A DNA stretch of 64,000 nucleotides from Halomonas huangheensis (GTDB lineage: Bacteria > Pseudomonadota > Gammaproteobacteria > Pseudomonadales > Halomonadaceae). Position numbers and translations under genes: made by a program. The stretch covers positions 2,356,001-2,420,000 of the forward strand of contig NZ_CP013106.1 of the NCBI RefSeq assembly GCF_001431725.1, given 5' to 3'. Each line of letters opens with the position of its first letter. Position 1 is the first letter of the stretch. This document shows positions 28,031 through 38,752 of this stretch, piece by piece. The notes beneath the pieces were generated by a model. It saw nothing but the letters and a program-made list of their open reading frames with translations. It was not told where the DNA came from and ran no database searches.

Positions 28031-28969
28031 TCAGTTGGCGCCAGACGCATCCGGTTCGCCTGACGGTCGGTTGTCCGGGTGACCGAAGCGCTCAAGATGG
28101 CGCTGCTCGCGAAAAGCTTCGAGCAGCCGGAAGTAGCGGCCGGGAATCCGTGCATCGCGACGACTGACCAGATAGAAGGTCTCATCAACCGGCTGCGAGA
28201 GTGGCAGCTCACGTACCTGACGCTGCCAGGGAGACGTCTCCAACACCAACCGCGATACCACACTGAAGCCGAGTCCACGCGCGACCGCATCCAGCACCAT
28301 GCCGACCTCGTTGGTAAAGCCCTGGCTGGGAAACTGGCTCATGGACCGAAACTCACTGGAAAAATTGGCCTTGAGTAGCGCACGCGCCTTGTCCAACCCC
28401 TCGCTGTAGTTGATGAATCCCAGCCCCAATAGATCATTGAGCGACGCTCCCGCGAAGTCCGCCGGGACCACAAGACACAACGGCTCGTCATACCATGCCT
28501 CGACATCAACCGCCTCCTCCCGAGGCATCTCAGTCACCACCCCGACATCATGACGACCGGTGATCACATCGGTGATGATCTCCGGCTGGAAGGCGAAGCA
28601 ATAGGTCACACTCAAGCCGGGATTAAGCTGCTGCTGGCCGAGCAGAAATGGATACAGCATCACACCGATACTGGCGGTGGAGGCAATTCGGCACTCGCCA
28701 CTGAACAAGCTATCGTCATCCAGCGAATGGCGAAATTGCTCATGATCCGAGAACAACCGGACACCATAATCATGAGCGCGCCGCCCTGCTTCGGTCAGCC
28801 TGATCCGTCGCCCCTGACGCTCGATCAGAGGCTTGCCGAGATACTGCTCCAACTTGCGCACATGTTGACTGACGCCAGGCTGCGTCATCGATAGCCGCCG
28901 GGCAGTGCCCGTAAAGCTACCGGTCTCGACGAGCGTAATGAAGGTACGGAAGTATTGAGCATTGAACAT
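28031..28969 (-). CDS. LysR-family transcriptional regulator
   Basis: LysR-type regulator of about 312 residues. The HTH lies at residues 3-62 (FRTFITLVETGSFTGTARRL, SMTQPGVSQHVRKLEQYLG) and the effector-binding domain follows (STASIGVMLYPFLLG near 98, GRHDVGVVTEMP near 138). The ATG at 28969 matches where LysR proteins normally begin; the frame stays open to 29002. No strong ribosome site is seen. It is divergent from a YfcL-like gene 145 bp away. The target genes and ligand are unknown. Confidence 0.88.
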   Translation of the reverse strand: MFNAQYFRTFITLVETGSFTGTARRLSMTQPGVSQHVRKLEQYLGKPLIERQGRRIRLTEAGRRAHDYGVRLFSDHEQFRHSLDDDSLFSGECRIASTASIGVMLYPFLLGQQQLNPGLSVTYCFAFQPEIITDVITGRHDVGVVTEMPREEAVDVEAWYDEPLCLVVPADFAGASLNDLLGLGFINYSEGLDKARALLKANFSSEFRSMSQFPSQGFTNEVGMVLDAVARGLGFSVVSRLVLETSPWQRQVRELPLSQPVDETFYLVSRRDARIPGRYFRLLEAFREQRHLERFGHPDNRPSGEPDASGAN

Positions 28970-29114
28970 GGGCAGTCGGCCACTCCGTGAAAGCGCCGCC
29001 ATTCTATCACTTTGCAGGTTCTACAGCAGCGCTGCCCCGGGCCTGCGGCTCGTGTTAGCATCAACATCAGCCATTTCGTACACCTCTGTTCTACCCAGTT
29101 TGAGAGCCCTGTTC

Positions 29115-29411
29115 ATGTCCGACCCTATCGCCGCTCGCGCCGACGCCATCCATGAAGCCCTGCTGTCCATGGAGCAGGAGGCTGGTGCCGACGACCTCTT
29201 TCCTCTGGGCTACCTCATTCCCCAGATTCCTCTCGTCTTCGATCAACTCGACTACGACCCGATGGATGTGGACGGTGAAGAATTTGACGCCGTCTTCCAT
29301 CAATGGCTGGACAACACTTTCGCCCAGGATGGCATGAGCGACGCTGACCAGCAGGCAGTTAGACAACTCTTCAACCTGGCGTGCCTTCAGGCCCAGGCCA
29401 GCACGCCCTGA
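29115..29411 (+). CDS. Small acidic protein, YfcL-like
   Basis: Small soluble protein of 98 residues, strongly acidic. GADDLFPLGYLIPQIPLVFDQL near residue 25 resembles YfcL-family proteins of gammaproteobacteria (DDELFASGYLRGHL in E. coli), whose function is unknown. The frame is open to 28962, but only the ATG at 29115 fits the conserved start. It lies 14 bp before ppnN on the same strand, so the two are probably cotranscribed. Confidence 0.65.
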   Translation: MSDPIAARADAIHEALLSMEQEAGADDLFPLGYLIPQIPLVFDQLDYDPMDVDGEEFDAVFHQWLDNTFAQDGMSDADQQAVRQLFNLACLQAQASTP

Positions 29412-29425
29412 CAAGGAAGCCAGCA

Positions 29426-30796
29426 ATGCCAGAAACCATTTCTGCCACCATCTCTCCGGAAGGCAGTCTTGAAATCCTGTCCCAGCACGAGGTCAATCGT
29501 CTGCGCGACACGTCTCAGGCCGGCCTGCATGACATTCTGCGCCGCTGCGCCCTGGCGGTGCTCAACTCGGGCAACCCGATGGATGATGGTCTTGCGCTGA
29601 TGGAGACCTACCCGGATTTCGATATCGAGGTTCAGCAACAAGACCGTGGCGTACGCCTCAAACTGTCCAATGCGCCCGCCGAAGCCTTTGTTGATGGACG
29701 TATGATTCGCGGTATCCGAGAGCACCTGTCATCGGTGCTGCGCGATATCGTCTACGTCTACAACGAGATTCAGACCCAGAACCGTTTCGACCTGAGCTCC
29801 GGTGAAGGCACCACCAACGCCGTCTTCCACATCCTGCGCAAGGCCGGGACTCTGAAACCAGGCCTGGACCCCAGCATGGTGGTCTGTTGGGGAGGGCACT
29901 CGATCTCTCGCGAGGAGTACGAGTACACCAAGGATGTCGGCTATCACCTCGGTCTTCGCGATCTCGATATCTGCACCGGCTGTGGACCCGGCGCGATGAA
30001 GGGGCCGATGAAAGGAGCCAATGTCGCGCATGCCAAGCAACGCCGCTACCCCGCTCGTTACCTTGGTGTTTCGGAGCCCGGCATCATCGCCGCGGAAGCC
30101 CCCAACCCCATCGTCAACGAACTGGTGGTAATGCCGGACATCGAGAAGCGTCTCGAGGCTTTCGTGCGCCTGGGCCACGGCATCATTGTCTTTCCTGGCG
30201 GCGTTGGTACCGCAGAGGAAATCCTTTATCTGCTTGGCATCCTGCTGCATCCCGACAATGCCGATATGCAGTTGCCGCTGATATTTACCGGGCCTGCCAG
30301 TGCTGCCGATTACTTCACGCGCATCGATGAGTTTCTGGTCTACACCCTGGGAGAATCGGTGCGTAACCTGTATCGCATCATCATCGCTGACCCGGCGAGT
30401 GTCGCCAGAACCATGCGCGCCGATATTGAAAAGGTTACCGAGTATCGTCGCTCCCGGCAGGATGCGTTCCACTTCAACTGGCGGCTGACCATTGCTCGCG
30501 ACTTCCAGGAACCCTTCACGCCAACTCATGAAGCAATGGCTTCTCTGGCCTTGCGTCGTGAACTACCCAAACATGAATTGGCTGCCAATCTCCGTCGCGC
30601 CTTTTCCGGGATTGTCGCGGGCAACGTCAAGGAACAAGGTCTGCGTGCCATAGAGGCGCATGGTCCCTTCCGCCTGCACGCCGACGCCGACCTGATGGCG
30701 AAACTGGATGCCCTACTGACATCCTTCGTCGCTCAAGGCCGCATGAAGCTGGCTGGTGAGTACGAGCCCTGCTACACGCTGGGCAATGCTGGCTGA
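29426..30796 (+). CDS. ppnN: Nucleotide 5'-monophosphate nucleosidase PpnN
   Basis: Cytoplasmic nucleosidase (formerly YgdH) that splits purine and pyrimidine monophosphates into base and ribose-5-phosphate; in E. coli it is activated by (p)ppGpp. 456 residues against 454 in E. coli. The LOG-like core has MVVCWGGHSISREE near 145, CGPGAMKGPMKGA near 182 and IIVFPGGVGTAEE near 253. AAGGAAG lies about 9 nt before the ATG. A hairpin follows the gene. Confidence 0.92.
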   Translation: MPETISATISPEGSLEILSQHEVNRLRDTSQAGLHDILRRCALAVLNSGNPMDDGLALMETYPDFDIEVQQQDRGVRLKLSNAPAEAFVDGRMIRGIREHLSSVLRDIVYVYNEIQTQNRFDLSSGEGTTNAVFHILRKAGTLKPGLDPSMVVCWGGHSISREEYEYTKDVGYHLGLRDLDICTGCGPGAMKGPMKGANVAHAKQRRYPARYLGVSEPGIIAAEAPNPIVNELVVMPDIEKRLEAFVRLGHGIIVFPGGVGTAEEILYLLGILLHPDNADMQLPLIFTGPASAADYFTRIDEFLVYTLGESVRNLYRIIIADPASVARTMRADIEKVTEYRRSRQDAFHFNWRLTIARDFQEPFTPTHEAMASLALRRELPKHELAANLRRAFSGIVAGNVKEQGLRAIEAHGPFRLHADADLMAKLDALLTSFVAQGRMKLAGEYEPCYTLGNAG

Positions 30797-30864
30797 GGCA
30801 AGAGTTGCTCGATGATCGCCGGGACGACTGCCATAACGGCCGCCCTCAACGATCATCACAACGA

Positions 30865-30895
30865 CAACGGCCCGGGTTCATTACCCGGGCCGTTG
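30865..30895 (+). terminator. Terminator-type hairpin after ppnN
   Basis: Thirteen perfect pairs, CAACGGCCCGGGT against ACCCGGGCCGTTG, with a 5-nt loop. It is followed by CTGCTCTG, without a proper T-run. Confidence 0.65.
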
Positions 30896-30941
30896 CTGCT
30901 CTGACTCACCTGACGACTTCTGATTCACCTGGATTCGCCTA

Positions 30942-30989
30942 GCGACTGCTGTGTCTGGCAACTGCTGTGTCCAGTAATTGCTGTGTCTA
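30942..30989 (-). repeat. 16-bp degenerate tandem repeat x3
   Basis: Units GCGACTGCTGTGTCTG, GCAACTGCTGTGTCCA and GTAATTGCTGTGTCTA, sharing TGCTGTGTC. The array ends 21 bp from the stop codon of the minus-strand membrane-protein gene. A looser 19-bp periodicity (CTGA(C/T)TCACCTG) precedes it at 30901-30938. Confidence 0.85.
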
Positions 30990-31010
30990 GCAACACGCTT
31001 TCGACAGTGG

Positions 31011-31403
31011 TCAGTCCTTGCGTGCAAATATCAGCACGATGGCATACAACAATAGGCCCGCCGTTGCTCCCTGGGACAGCGTCGCAAGGCCAAGCGGCAC
31101 ACCACTTCCGACGACCTTCCAGCCGATCATCGCCAACATGCCAACAACCAGGCAACCAATCAGAGTGAACAACAGGCGCAGGAAGCGCGAGCGACCAGTT
31201 CCATCGAGGAACCGCCACTGCATGAGACTGGCCAACGCCAGCACACCAAGGATAATCCAACCAAGTGTTTCCCGGGTGGCATGACCCGCCACGGAGTAAC
31301 GCGGCAGGGTCAAGGCCAGCACGATCATCAGCCCGACCATCAGGCTCAGTCGCGCCGGACTGGCCACCTTACCGGCAACCTTCGGTGTCCTTGACTCGCT
31401 CAT
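31011..31403 (-). CDS. Small membrane protein, four predicted helices, unknown
   Basis: Not recognised. 130 residues: a basic N-terminus, then four hydrophobic segments at about 18-35, 46-62, 75-95 and 103-125 with short loops. No motif suggests a function. Its ATG overlaps the stop codon of the flavodoxin gene by one base (TGATG), so it is translated in the same operon, and a membrane role linked to the flavodoxin is possible. Confidence 0.7.
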   Translation of the reverse strand: MSESRTPKVAGKVASPARLSLMVGLMIVLALTLPRYSVAGHATRETLGWIILGVLALASLMQWRFLDGTGRSRFLRLLFTLIGCLVVGMLAMIGWKVVGSGVPLGLATLSQGATAGLLLYAIVLIFARKD

Positions 31404-31867
31404 CAGGCCACCTTGAGGTCTTGTGCGCTGATCCAGGCCTCGACCCAGGGCAAGGCAGCATCGTCAGCCATGAAGGTCTCCATGGCATCAATCTCCAGGC
31501 GCTCGTCCAGGCGCGTTGCCCCCTGACCCTGCAGCAGCTCATCGAGGCGACGCCCGGCGCCACAGAACGTGTCGCCGTAGGAGCTGTCGCCCATGGCAAT
31601 CAAGCCATAGCGCAAGCTCGGGAGCCCGGGGCTCTGATCCTGAAGTTCTCTGACGAAGGGAACGAAATTACCGGGAAAGTCGCCGCTACCGGTCGTCGAG
31701 ACGCAAAATAGTGCGAGGTCGGTATCTTCTGCGGTGACATCAGCGAGACTGGGCTGGTCGAGAACCTGCACCTCGTAACCCGCGTCTTCGAACAACGGCT
31801 TGACTTGTTCGGCTACGTCCAGGGCACCACCATACATGGTACCGACAAGTATCTTGAGTGTAGGCAT
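31403..31867 (-). CDS. Flavodoxin-like protein, MioC type
   Basis: Short-chain FMN flavodoxin of 154 residues. The phosphate loop is VGTMYGGALDVAEQ at residues 8-21, and the flavin-binding loops are VSTTGSGDFPGN near 56 and MGDSSYGDTFCGAG near 92, as in MioC and flavodoxin domains of diflavin reductases. It may carry electrons to a biosynthetic enzyme such as biotin synthase; this is family knowledge only. One-base overlap links it to the downstream membrane protein gene. Confidence 0.88.
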   Translation of the reverse strand: MPTLKILVGTMYGGALDVAEQVKPLFEDAGYEVQVLDQPSLADVTAEDTDLALFCVSTTGSGDFPGNFVPFVRELQDQSPGLPSLRYGLIAMGDSSYGDTFCGAGRRLDELLQGQGATRLDERLEIDAMETFMADDAALPWVEAWISAQDLKVA

Positions 31868-32004
31868 ATGAGGCTTGACTTGATGAAAGGGGCTGGAAAA
31901 ACTGTGTAAATTCTATCATGTACGCCAGTCCTGGCATAACCCTGAGCTCGACCAGCTGGCGTCGCCCACATTCACCGCTTCACCACAACATTCGAGTTCC
32001 CACC

Positions 32005-32220
32005 ATGCAGGAAACCTTCGACGCCTGGATCACCCCGATCATGATCGGCGGCCTGATGCTGTTCATGTGTTTCATTATCCGCGACCTGGCACGCACATCG
32101 CGCGCTGGACGCTTCGGCACCCTGATGTTGTTCGTCGTACTTGGCGCCGGCATGCTCGGTTATATCTTCAAGGTGGCAATTGGCTGGTGGCTCCAACAAC
32201 AGGGCATTCAGACCTCATAG
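32005..32220 (+). CDS. Small membrane protein, DUF2788-like
   Basis: 71 residues with two membrane helices (about 10-27 and 38-62) and a conserved-looking linker FIIRDLARTSRAGRFGT. The pattern fits the DUF2788 family of small gammaproteobacterial inner-membrane proteins, function unknown. The longer frame from 31918 is not favoured. The TAG stop is the end of the first unit of a heptamer repeat. It is divergent from the flavodoxin gene. Confidence 0.65.
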   Translation: MQETFDAWITPIMIGGLMLFMCFIIRDLARTSRAGRFGTLMLFVVLGAGMLGYIFKVAIGWWLQQQGIQTS

Positions 32221-32241
32221 CTCATAGCTCATAGCTCATAG
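32214..32241 (+). repeat. Heptanucleotide repeat CTCATAG x4 containing a stop codon
   Basis: Four perfect copies of CTCATAG. The TAG of the first copy is the stop codon of the preceding small membrane-protein gene. Confidence 0.98.
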
Positions 32242-32289
32242 CCACCTTCATCATCGCCATTTCCCATATCACCAGTATTATCAAAGGCA

Positions 32290-33450
32290 TCATGGCCAGT
32301 GCCAGGTGGGCATATCCAGAATTCCGCGACCGGGAATCTGCGTCTCACCCAACTGCTTGTCCAACTCAATACCTTGGCAGCGCTCTGAACCACCAAGAGC
32401 CGCGACCAAACGACTCGAATGGGTAACTACCCAAACCTGCGTGGACGCACTGACGCTGATGATCAACCTGGCCAATGCCGACAACAGATCCGGATGCAGA
32501 CTATTCTCTGGCTCATTGAGCACCATCAGCGAGGGTGGTCGTGGCGTGAGCAATGCCGCCATCAATAACAGATAGCGCAAAGTACCATCGGAAAGCTCAC
32601 TGCTGGACAGCGGCCGCAGCAGACCATGCTGATGGAAGGCCAGTGCCAGCCGACCGCCGCCCATCGGTTCGATCGCCAGACGGGCTCCCGGAAAGGCATC
32701 CTCGATCGCCGCATCGAGCGACTGGGCATCGCCAATCTCGCGGATCGTCTGTAGTGCTGCAACGAGATCGCGGCCATCGTGGTGCAATACCGGCGTACGG
32801 GTCGCCAACGGCACCTGGCGCGCCGGAGCCTCTGGATCAGTCCGAAAGTGATCGTAGAAGCGCCAGTCGCGAATTCTCTCACGCAACTCAAGTACCACAG
32901 GCGTCGCCCTGGCATCCGCCACCTGGCTGAACAAGCTGTCAAAGCTCTGTAGCTGCTCGCTGACACCGATCCAACGCCGCCCCTCCCTGACCCTTACCAA
33001 CGGGCCCTTGCGGTCCACAATCGCACTTGTGGGCCGCCAGGCACTACCTACCCAGATAAGCTCACGCTTGATTTCCGGATCGAGGTTGAAATGGCTGGTG
33101 GAATCGGGGCGCGGCAGCCCCAGCTCGATCAGATAGCCGAAATCCTCACTGCTGAATCCCAGCTTGAGGCGCACGGCTTGCTGACGAGGCCCGCCCTGAA
33201 CAGGCTCACTGCCCTCACGCATACCACGTGAAAACTGCTCGGGACCGGCCCAGAAGCAGGACGGTAACCCTCCCTCACTGGCCAGTGCGGATACCACGTC
33301 GCCCTGAGCGGTAGCAGCCAACAGACGCAGCGCACGATAAAGGTTGGATTTGCCACTACCATTGGCGCCGGTAATGACATTGAGCGCACCCAACTCGAGT
33401 CGCAGATCACGCAATGAGCGGTAGTTGGATACGGCCAGAGAAATCAGCAT
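32290..33450 (-). CDS. RecF/SMC-like AAA ATPase (COG4637 type)
   Basis: Predicted single-chain ATPase of 386 residues, AAA_21/RecF-like. The Walker A is GANGSGKSNL near 29, the ABC signature is SSSELSDGTLRYLLL near 282, the Walker B is LMVLNEPENSLHPD near 308, and a switch histidine is in WVVTHSS near 340. The Walker B has Asn before the catalytic Glu instead of Asp. No nuclease (TOPRIM) domain is attached, unlike OLD proteins. The role is unknown; related proteins are often near DNA repair or defence genes, but nothing here links it to a partner. The ATG begins MLISLAVSNYRSL. Confidence 0.83.
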   Translation of the reverse strand: MLISLAVSNYRSLRDLRLELGALNVITGANGSGKSNLYRALRLLAATAQGDVVSALASEGGLPSCFWAGPEQFSRGMREGSEPVQGGPRQQAVRLKLGFSSEDFGYLIELGLPRPDSTSHFNLDPEIKRELIWVGSAWRPTSAIVDRKGPLVRVREGRRWIGVSEQLQSFDSLFSQVADARATPVVLELRERIRDWRFYDHFRTDPEAPARQVPLATRTPVLHHDGRDLVAALQTIREIGDAQSLDAAIEDAFPGARLAIEPMGGGRLALAFHQHGLLRPLSSSELSDGTLRYLLLMAALLTPRPPSLMVLNEPENSLHPDLLSALARLIISVSASTQVWVVTHSSRLVAALGGSERCQGIELDKQLGETQIPGRGILDMPTWHWP

Positions 33451-33550
33451 GGTGTGGATCTCACACGCGAGGCACCGCTCCTGAGAAGGATATCGCAACG
33501 CAAACAGCGCCGCTCCCCGAAGGAAGCAGCGCTATCGTGGCAGTCTGCGA

Positions 33551-33856
33551 TCAGGAATCGAAGTCGGAGTCGGAATCCCCCACCTGACTCTTGAGCTTCT
33601 GCCCGGGACGGAAAGTCACCACTCGCCTGGCAGAGATCGGAATCTCCTCACCAGTCTTGGGATTACGTCCCGGTCGTTCACGCTTGTCTCGCAGGTCGAA
33701 ATTACCGAACCCAGACAATTTGACCTGCTCGTTCTCACGCAGGCAAGCGCGGATTTCCTCGAAGAAAGCTTCCACCATGGACTTCGCTTCCCGCTTGGAA
33801 AGGCCGAGTTCCGTATGCAGATGCTCTGCCAGTTCGGCCTTGGTCAACGCACCCAT
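33551..33856 (-). CDS. ihfA: Integration host factor alpha subunit
   Basis: DNA-bending protein IHF-alpha, 101 residues. The start [13 protein letters not shown] and the core [26 protein letters not shown] with the [13 protein letters not shown] beta-arm are diagnostic. GAGGA lies about 7 nt before this ATG, and the in-frame GTG at 33901 is less likely. It closes the thrS-infC-rpmI-rplT-pheS-pheT-ihfA run, with 16 bp between the pheT stop and the extended frame, as in E. coli. Confidence 0.96.
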   Translation of the reverse strand: MGALTKAELAEHLHTELGLSKREAKSMVEAFFEEIRACLRENEQVKLSGFGNFDLRDKRERPGRNPKTGEEIPISARRVVTFRPGQKLKSQVGDSDSDFDS

Positions 33857-33917
33857 GTTGTCATCCTCATGGTGATGGTCTTGCCAGCCGTCTGCGCTCA
33901 CATACCGCTCCCTTCGA

Positions 33918-36299
33918 TCAGGCTCTCAATTCCGCCTGTAGACGCTGGCGAGCAGTGGTAACGATGGCATCGACCAACTGATTGATTTCATCGTCATTTA
34001 GCGTGCGCGAAGGATGCTGCCAGGTCAAGCCCAGAGCGACACTCTTGTGTTGCTCAGCAACGCCCTTGCCCTGATAGACGTCAAACAACGCCACATCGGT
34101 CAGCCATTCGCCCGCCTCGCTGCCCACGGCATCAAGTAGCGCCTGGACCGGCGTGGTATCGGCTACGACAAAGGCCAGATCACGGCGGACCTCGGGGTAG
34201 CGTGACAGGGGTTTGAACGCAGGAACCCGTCCTTCGGTCAGTGCATCGAGACGCACTTCAAAGAGAATCGCATCAGCCTTGAGCCCCAGTTTCGCTCGCG
34301 TTGCCGGATGCAGTGCTCCGATCCAGCCGGCCTCTTCGCCACGATGCAGCACTCGTGCGCACTGTCCCGGATGCAAGGACGGGTGCTCACCCGGTTCGAA
34401 ACGCCAGGCATTCGCATCACCAGCAACACCAAGCAGGCTCTCGAGATCACCCTTGAGGTCGAAGAAGTCGACCTTGTCACGACCACCGGTCCACCCCTCC
34501 GGCAGGCGTGATCCGCAAACCACCGCACCGAGCATCGGGATCTGCTCCAGCTGATCGAGTTCGCCGCGGAATACCAGACCACTCTCGAACAGCCGCACAC
34601 GGGTCTGTTGGCGATTGAGATTGTGTTCCAACGCACGTACCAGACCCGGGAACAGACTGGCACGCATCACCGAAAGATCCGTAGAGATCGGGTTGGCCAG
34701 TACCGGCGACTTTGCCTCAGGCAACAACGCCTGCTGCAGCTCGGGAGCCACGAAGCTGTAGGTAATCGCCTCCTGATAGCCACATGCGGTCATCTGACGG
34801 CGCAGCAGTCCCAGCGGAGTGCGACCTTCGGCCTCGGGTTGCAACGCCAGGCGCACGGCTGGGCGACGCACAGGCAACTGGTTGTACCCATGGATCCGTG
34901 CGACTTCCTCAATCAGATCCTCTTCAATGCTGACATCAAAGCGCCAACTCGGCACCTTGACCGTCCAGCCATTATCCACGGACTCCACTGCCATACCGAG
35001 ACGCTCGAGGATCTCGGCAATCTCGGCATTGTCCAGATGCTTGCTCAAGGCTCCCGCAAGGCGCGCCTCACGAAGGGTAACCTCTCGCCCGACGGGCAGA
35101 TGCGCCTCACTGACCTGCTCGTTGAGAGGCCCGGCTTCACCGCCACAGATATCGAGCAGCAACTGCGTTGCACGCTCGATGGCACGACGCGTCATCTCGG
35201 GATCAACACCACGCTCGAAGCGATGAGAGGCATCGGTATGCAGGCCGTAGGAACGTGCCTGGCCGGCAACAGCAAGCGGCGTGAAGAAAGCTCCTTCGAG
35301 GAAGATATCGCGTGTTTCGCTGTTCACCCCGGAGTGCTCTCCCCCCATGACACCAGCGATGGCCAACGGCCCCTTCTCGTCAGCAATGATCAGCGTTCCG
35401 CTATCCAGCGCAACGTTCTGACCATCGAGAAGTACCAGCTCCTCACCCTGACGCGCCAGACGCACGATCACCGCCCCATTGAGGTTGGCGAGATCAAAGG
35501 CGTGCAGCGGCTGTCCGAGCTCGAGCATGACATAGTTGGTGACATCGACGGCCGGATCGATCGCGCGAATACCGCTGCGACGCAAGCGCTCCACCATCCA
35601 GGTTGGGGTGCTGGCGGTGATATCGACGCCCTTGATCACTCGTCCGATATACCGCGGGCAACGCTCGGGGTCATCGAGCTGGACCGGAAAGGTCTGGTCA
35701 TGGGCAGCGACAACCGGAGTCCCCGGCAACTCGGCAAGCGGCAGGCGATTGAGCACTCCCACTTCCCGCGCCAGGCCGACCACACTGAGGCAATCGCCAC
35801 GATTGGGAGTCAGATCAACCTCAATGGTGTGATCATCCAGTCCCAGGTACTCGCGCAGCCCAGTGCCCACCGGCGCATCCTCGGGCAACACCAGGATACC
35901 TTCAGACGTACCTTCTTCGAGCCCCAGCTCCGAGGCCGAGCAGATCATGCCGAAAGACTCGACACCTCGCAGCTTGGCCTTCTTGATCTTGAATGGCCCA
36001 GGCAATACCGCACCCACCTGGGCAAAAGGAATGCGCTGCCCGACGGCTACATTGGGGGCACCACAAACGACCTGCACGGTCTCACCACCACCGTCACGAA
36101 CCTGACAGACATTCAACTTGTCAGCGTCGGGATGCTGAACCTTACCGACGACTTCAGCGACAACCACGTTGGTGAAATCGGCAGCAACCGGTTCCACGGC
36201 ATCGACTTCCAGGCCAGCCATAGTGATCTGGTCGGCCAACCCCTGTGTCGAGAGCTGCGGCGAGACCCATTCGCGCAGCCACTGTTCGGAAACTTTCAT
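33918..36299 (-). CDS. pheT: Phenylalanyl-tRNA synthetase beta chain
   Basis: Beta subunit of the alpha2-beta2 phenylalanyl-tRNA synthetase, 793 residues. The N-terminal EMAP-like tRNA-binding domain is at about 40-150 ([12 protein letters not shown]), then B3/B4 editing, B5 and the C-terminal FDX-ACB anticodon-binding domain ([14 protein letters not shown] near 705). AGGAG lies about 6 nt before the ATG. It follows pheS by 33 bp and must be cotranscribed. Confidence 0.97.
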   Translation of the reverse strand: MKVSEQWLREWVSPQLSTQGLADQITMAGLEVDAVEPVAADFTNVVVAEVVGKVQHPDADKLNVCQVRDGGGETVQVVCGAPNVAVGQRIPFAQVGAVLPGPFKIKKAKLRGVESFGMICSASELGLEEGTSEGILVLPEDAPVGTGLREYLGLDDHTIEVDLTPNRGDCLSVVGLAREVGVLNRLPLAELPGTPVVAAHDQTFPVQLDDPERCPRYIGRVIKGVDITASTPTWMVERLRRSGIRAIDPAVDVTNYVMLELGQPLHAFDLANLNGAVIVRLARQGEELVLLDGQNVALDSGTLIIADEKGPLAIAGVMGGEHSGVNSETRDIFLEGAFFTPLAVAGQARSYGLHTDASHRFERGVDPEMTRRAIERATQLLLDICGGEAGPLNEQVSEAHLPVGREVTLREARLAGALSKHLDNAEIAEILERLGMAVESVDNGWTVKVPSWRFDVSIEEDLIEEVARIHGYNQLPVRRPAVRLALQPEAEGRTPLGLLRRQMTACGYQEAITYSFVAPELQQALLPEAKSPVLANPISTDLSVMRASLFPGLVRALEHNLNRQQTRVRLFESGLVFRGELDQLEQIPMLGAVVCGSRLPEGWTGGRDKVDFFDLKGDLESLLGVAGDANAWRFEPGEHPSLHPGQCARVLHRGEEAGWIGALHPATRAKLGLKADAILFEVRLDALTEGRVPAFKPLSRYPEVRRDLAFVVADTTPVQALLDAVGSEAGEWLTDVALFDVYQGKGVAEQHKSVALGLTWQHPSRTLNDDEINQLVDAIVTTARQRLQAELRA

Positions 36300-36332
36300 T
36301 TCGGCTCCTGTTACGTCTGTTGCTGGCGAATG

Positions 36333-37463
<1,131 letters not shown>

Positions 37464-37477
37464 CTAATCGGACGCGC

Positions 37478-37831
37478 TTACTGGGCAGCCTTGGCCTTTT
37501 CCACGATGGCAGCAAAAGCAGCCTTCTCGTGAACGGCCAGGTCAGCCAACACCTTACGGTCGATTTCGATACCAGCCTTCTTCAGGCCACCAACGAAACG
37601 GCTGTAGGACAGACCATGCTGACGGGCACCGGCGTTGATACGCTGGATCCACAGGGCACGGAACTGACGCTTGCGCTGACGACGGTCACGATACGCATAC
37701 TGACCGGCTTTGATGACGGCCTGCTTGGCCACGCGAAAAACGCGCGAACGGGCACCGTAGTAACCCTTGGCCTGCTTCAGAATCTTCTTGTGACGACGAC
37801 GGGCGACGACACCACGCTTGACACGAGTCAT
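37478..37831 (-). CDS. rplT: Ribosomal protein L20
   Basis: Large-subunit ribosomal protein of 117 residues, essential in early 50S assembly. The N-terminus [20 protein letters not shown], then [19 protein letters not shown], is nearly invariant. In E. coli, L20 also represses its own operon through rpmI mRNA. AGGAG precedes the ATG. It lies 35 bp after rpmI. Confidence 0.98.
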   Translation of the reverse strand: MTRVKRGVVARRRHKKILKQAKGYYGARSRVFRVAKQAVIKAGQYAYRDRRQRKRQFRALWIQRINAGARQHGLSYSRFVGGLKKAGIEIDRKVLADLAVHEKAAFAAIVEKAKAAQ

Positions 37832-37866
37832 AGCACTCTCCTGACTTTATCTAGTTACACCAAGGG

Positions 37867-38061
37867 TTAAATGTACGGCAGCATGCGACGCACGAGTGCC
37901 TTGTCGGCATCGTGAATCTGCTGCATGCCACGCAGCTGACGCTTACGCTTGGTGGACTTCTTGGTCAGAATGTGACTACGGAAGGACTGCTTGTGCTTGA
38001 AGCCATTAGCAGTCTTCTTGAAGCGCTTGGCTGCGCCACTGTTGCTTTTGATCTTCGGCAT
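37867..38061 (-). CDS. rpmI: Ribosomal protein L35
   Basis: Small basic 50S protein of 64 residues. [20 protein letters not shown] and the C-terminal [15 protein letters not shown] match the family along the whole length. GGAG is about 9 nt before the ATG. It lies between infC and rplT as in most bacteria. Confidence 0.98.
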   Translation of the reverse strand: MPKIKSNSGAAKRFKKTANGFKHKQSFRSHILTKKSTKRKRQLRGMQQIHDADKALVRRMLPYI

Positions 38062-38148
38062 GAGGATAAACTCCGCTCGATATTTTTTAGAAAACCCGGG
38101 GCCGATCGCCAGTTCTTCAACTGACGACCCGTTTGTCTGGCCGTCGGA

Positions 38149-38688
38149 TCACTTCTTCTTGGGGGCAATGATCATGATCATCTGGCGCCCTTCCATCTTG
38201 GGGAAGGCTTCCACTGTGCCGATCTCTTCGAGATCTGCAGCAATGCGTTCCATCAGCTTGCGGCCGAGGTCCTGGTGCGCCATTTCACGCCCACGAAAAC
38301 GCAGGGTGACCTTGCCCTTGTCGCCACCTTCGAGGAAACGAATCAGGTTTTTCAGCTTGACCTGATAGTCTCCCTCGTCGGTGCCAGGCCGGAACTTTAC
38401 TTCCTTGACCTGAATCTGCTTCTGCTTCTTCTTCTGAGCAGCCTTCTGTTTCTTCTGCTCGAATACGAACTTGCCGTAATCCATGATCTTGCAAACGATC
38501 GGATCGGCATTGGAAATCTGTACGAGATCCATCCCCTCAGCTTCGGCACGCTCAAGAGCATCGCTGGTATCCACGATGCCCAACTGCTCGCCGTCGCTCG
38601 CGATCAGGCGAACCTGATCCTCGGTGATGCGCTCGTTCATTGGCGGACGCTTTTCCTGGGGGCGTCCTCTGGGGTTGCTACGCTTGAT
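38149..38688 (-). CDS. infC: Translation initiation factor IF-3, probable AUC start
   Basis: IF-3 keeps ribosomal subunits apart and checks start codons. The core is clear: [53 protein letters not shown] and [14 protein letters not shown]. The first ATG (38640) would give 163 residues and no ribosome site. Sixteen codons further upstream in frame is ATC at 38688, preceded 8 nt away by GGAG (38697-38700), giving 179 residues with a basic N-terminus ([15 protein letters not shown]), close to E. coli IF-3 (180), which starts at AUU. Non-AUG starts of infC are known to allow autoregulation. Confidence 0.93.
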   Translation of the reverse strand: MKRSNPRGRPQEKRPPMNERITEDQVRLIASDGEQLGIVDTSDALERAEAEGMDLVQISNADPIVCKIMDYGKFVFEQKKQKAAQKKKQKQIQVKEVKFRPGTDEGDYQVKLKNLIRFLEGGDKGKVTLRFRGREMAHQDLGRKLMERIAADLEEIGTVEAFPKMEGRQMIMIIAPKKK

Positions 38689-38752
38689 GGTTGCGTCTCC
38701 ACTTTAGCTTAGGAAGATGTCGAACAGGCGGCGGCCACATGACCGCCTACCC

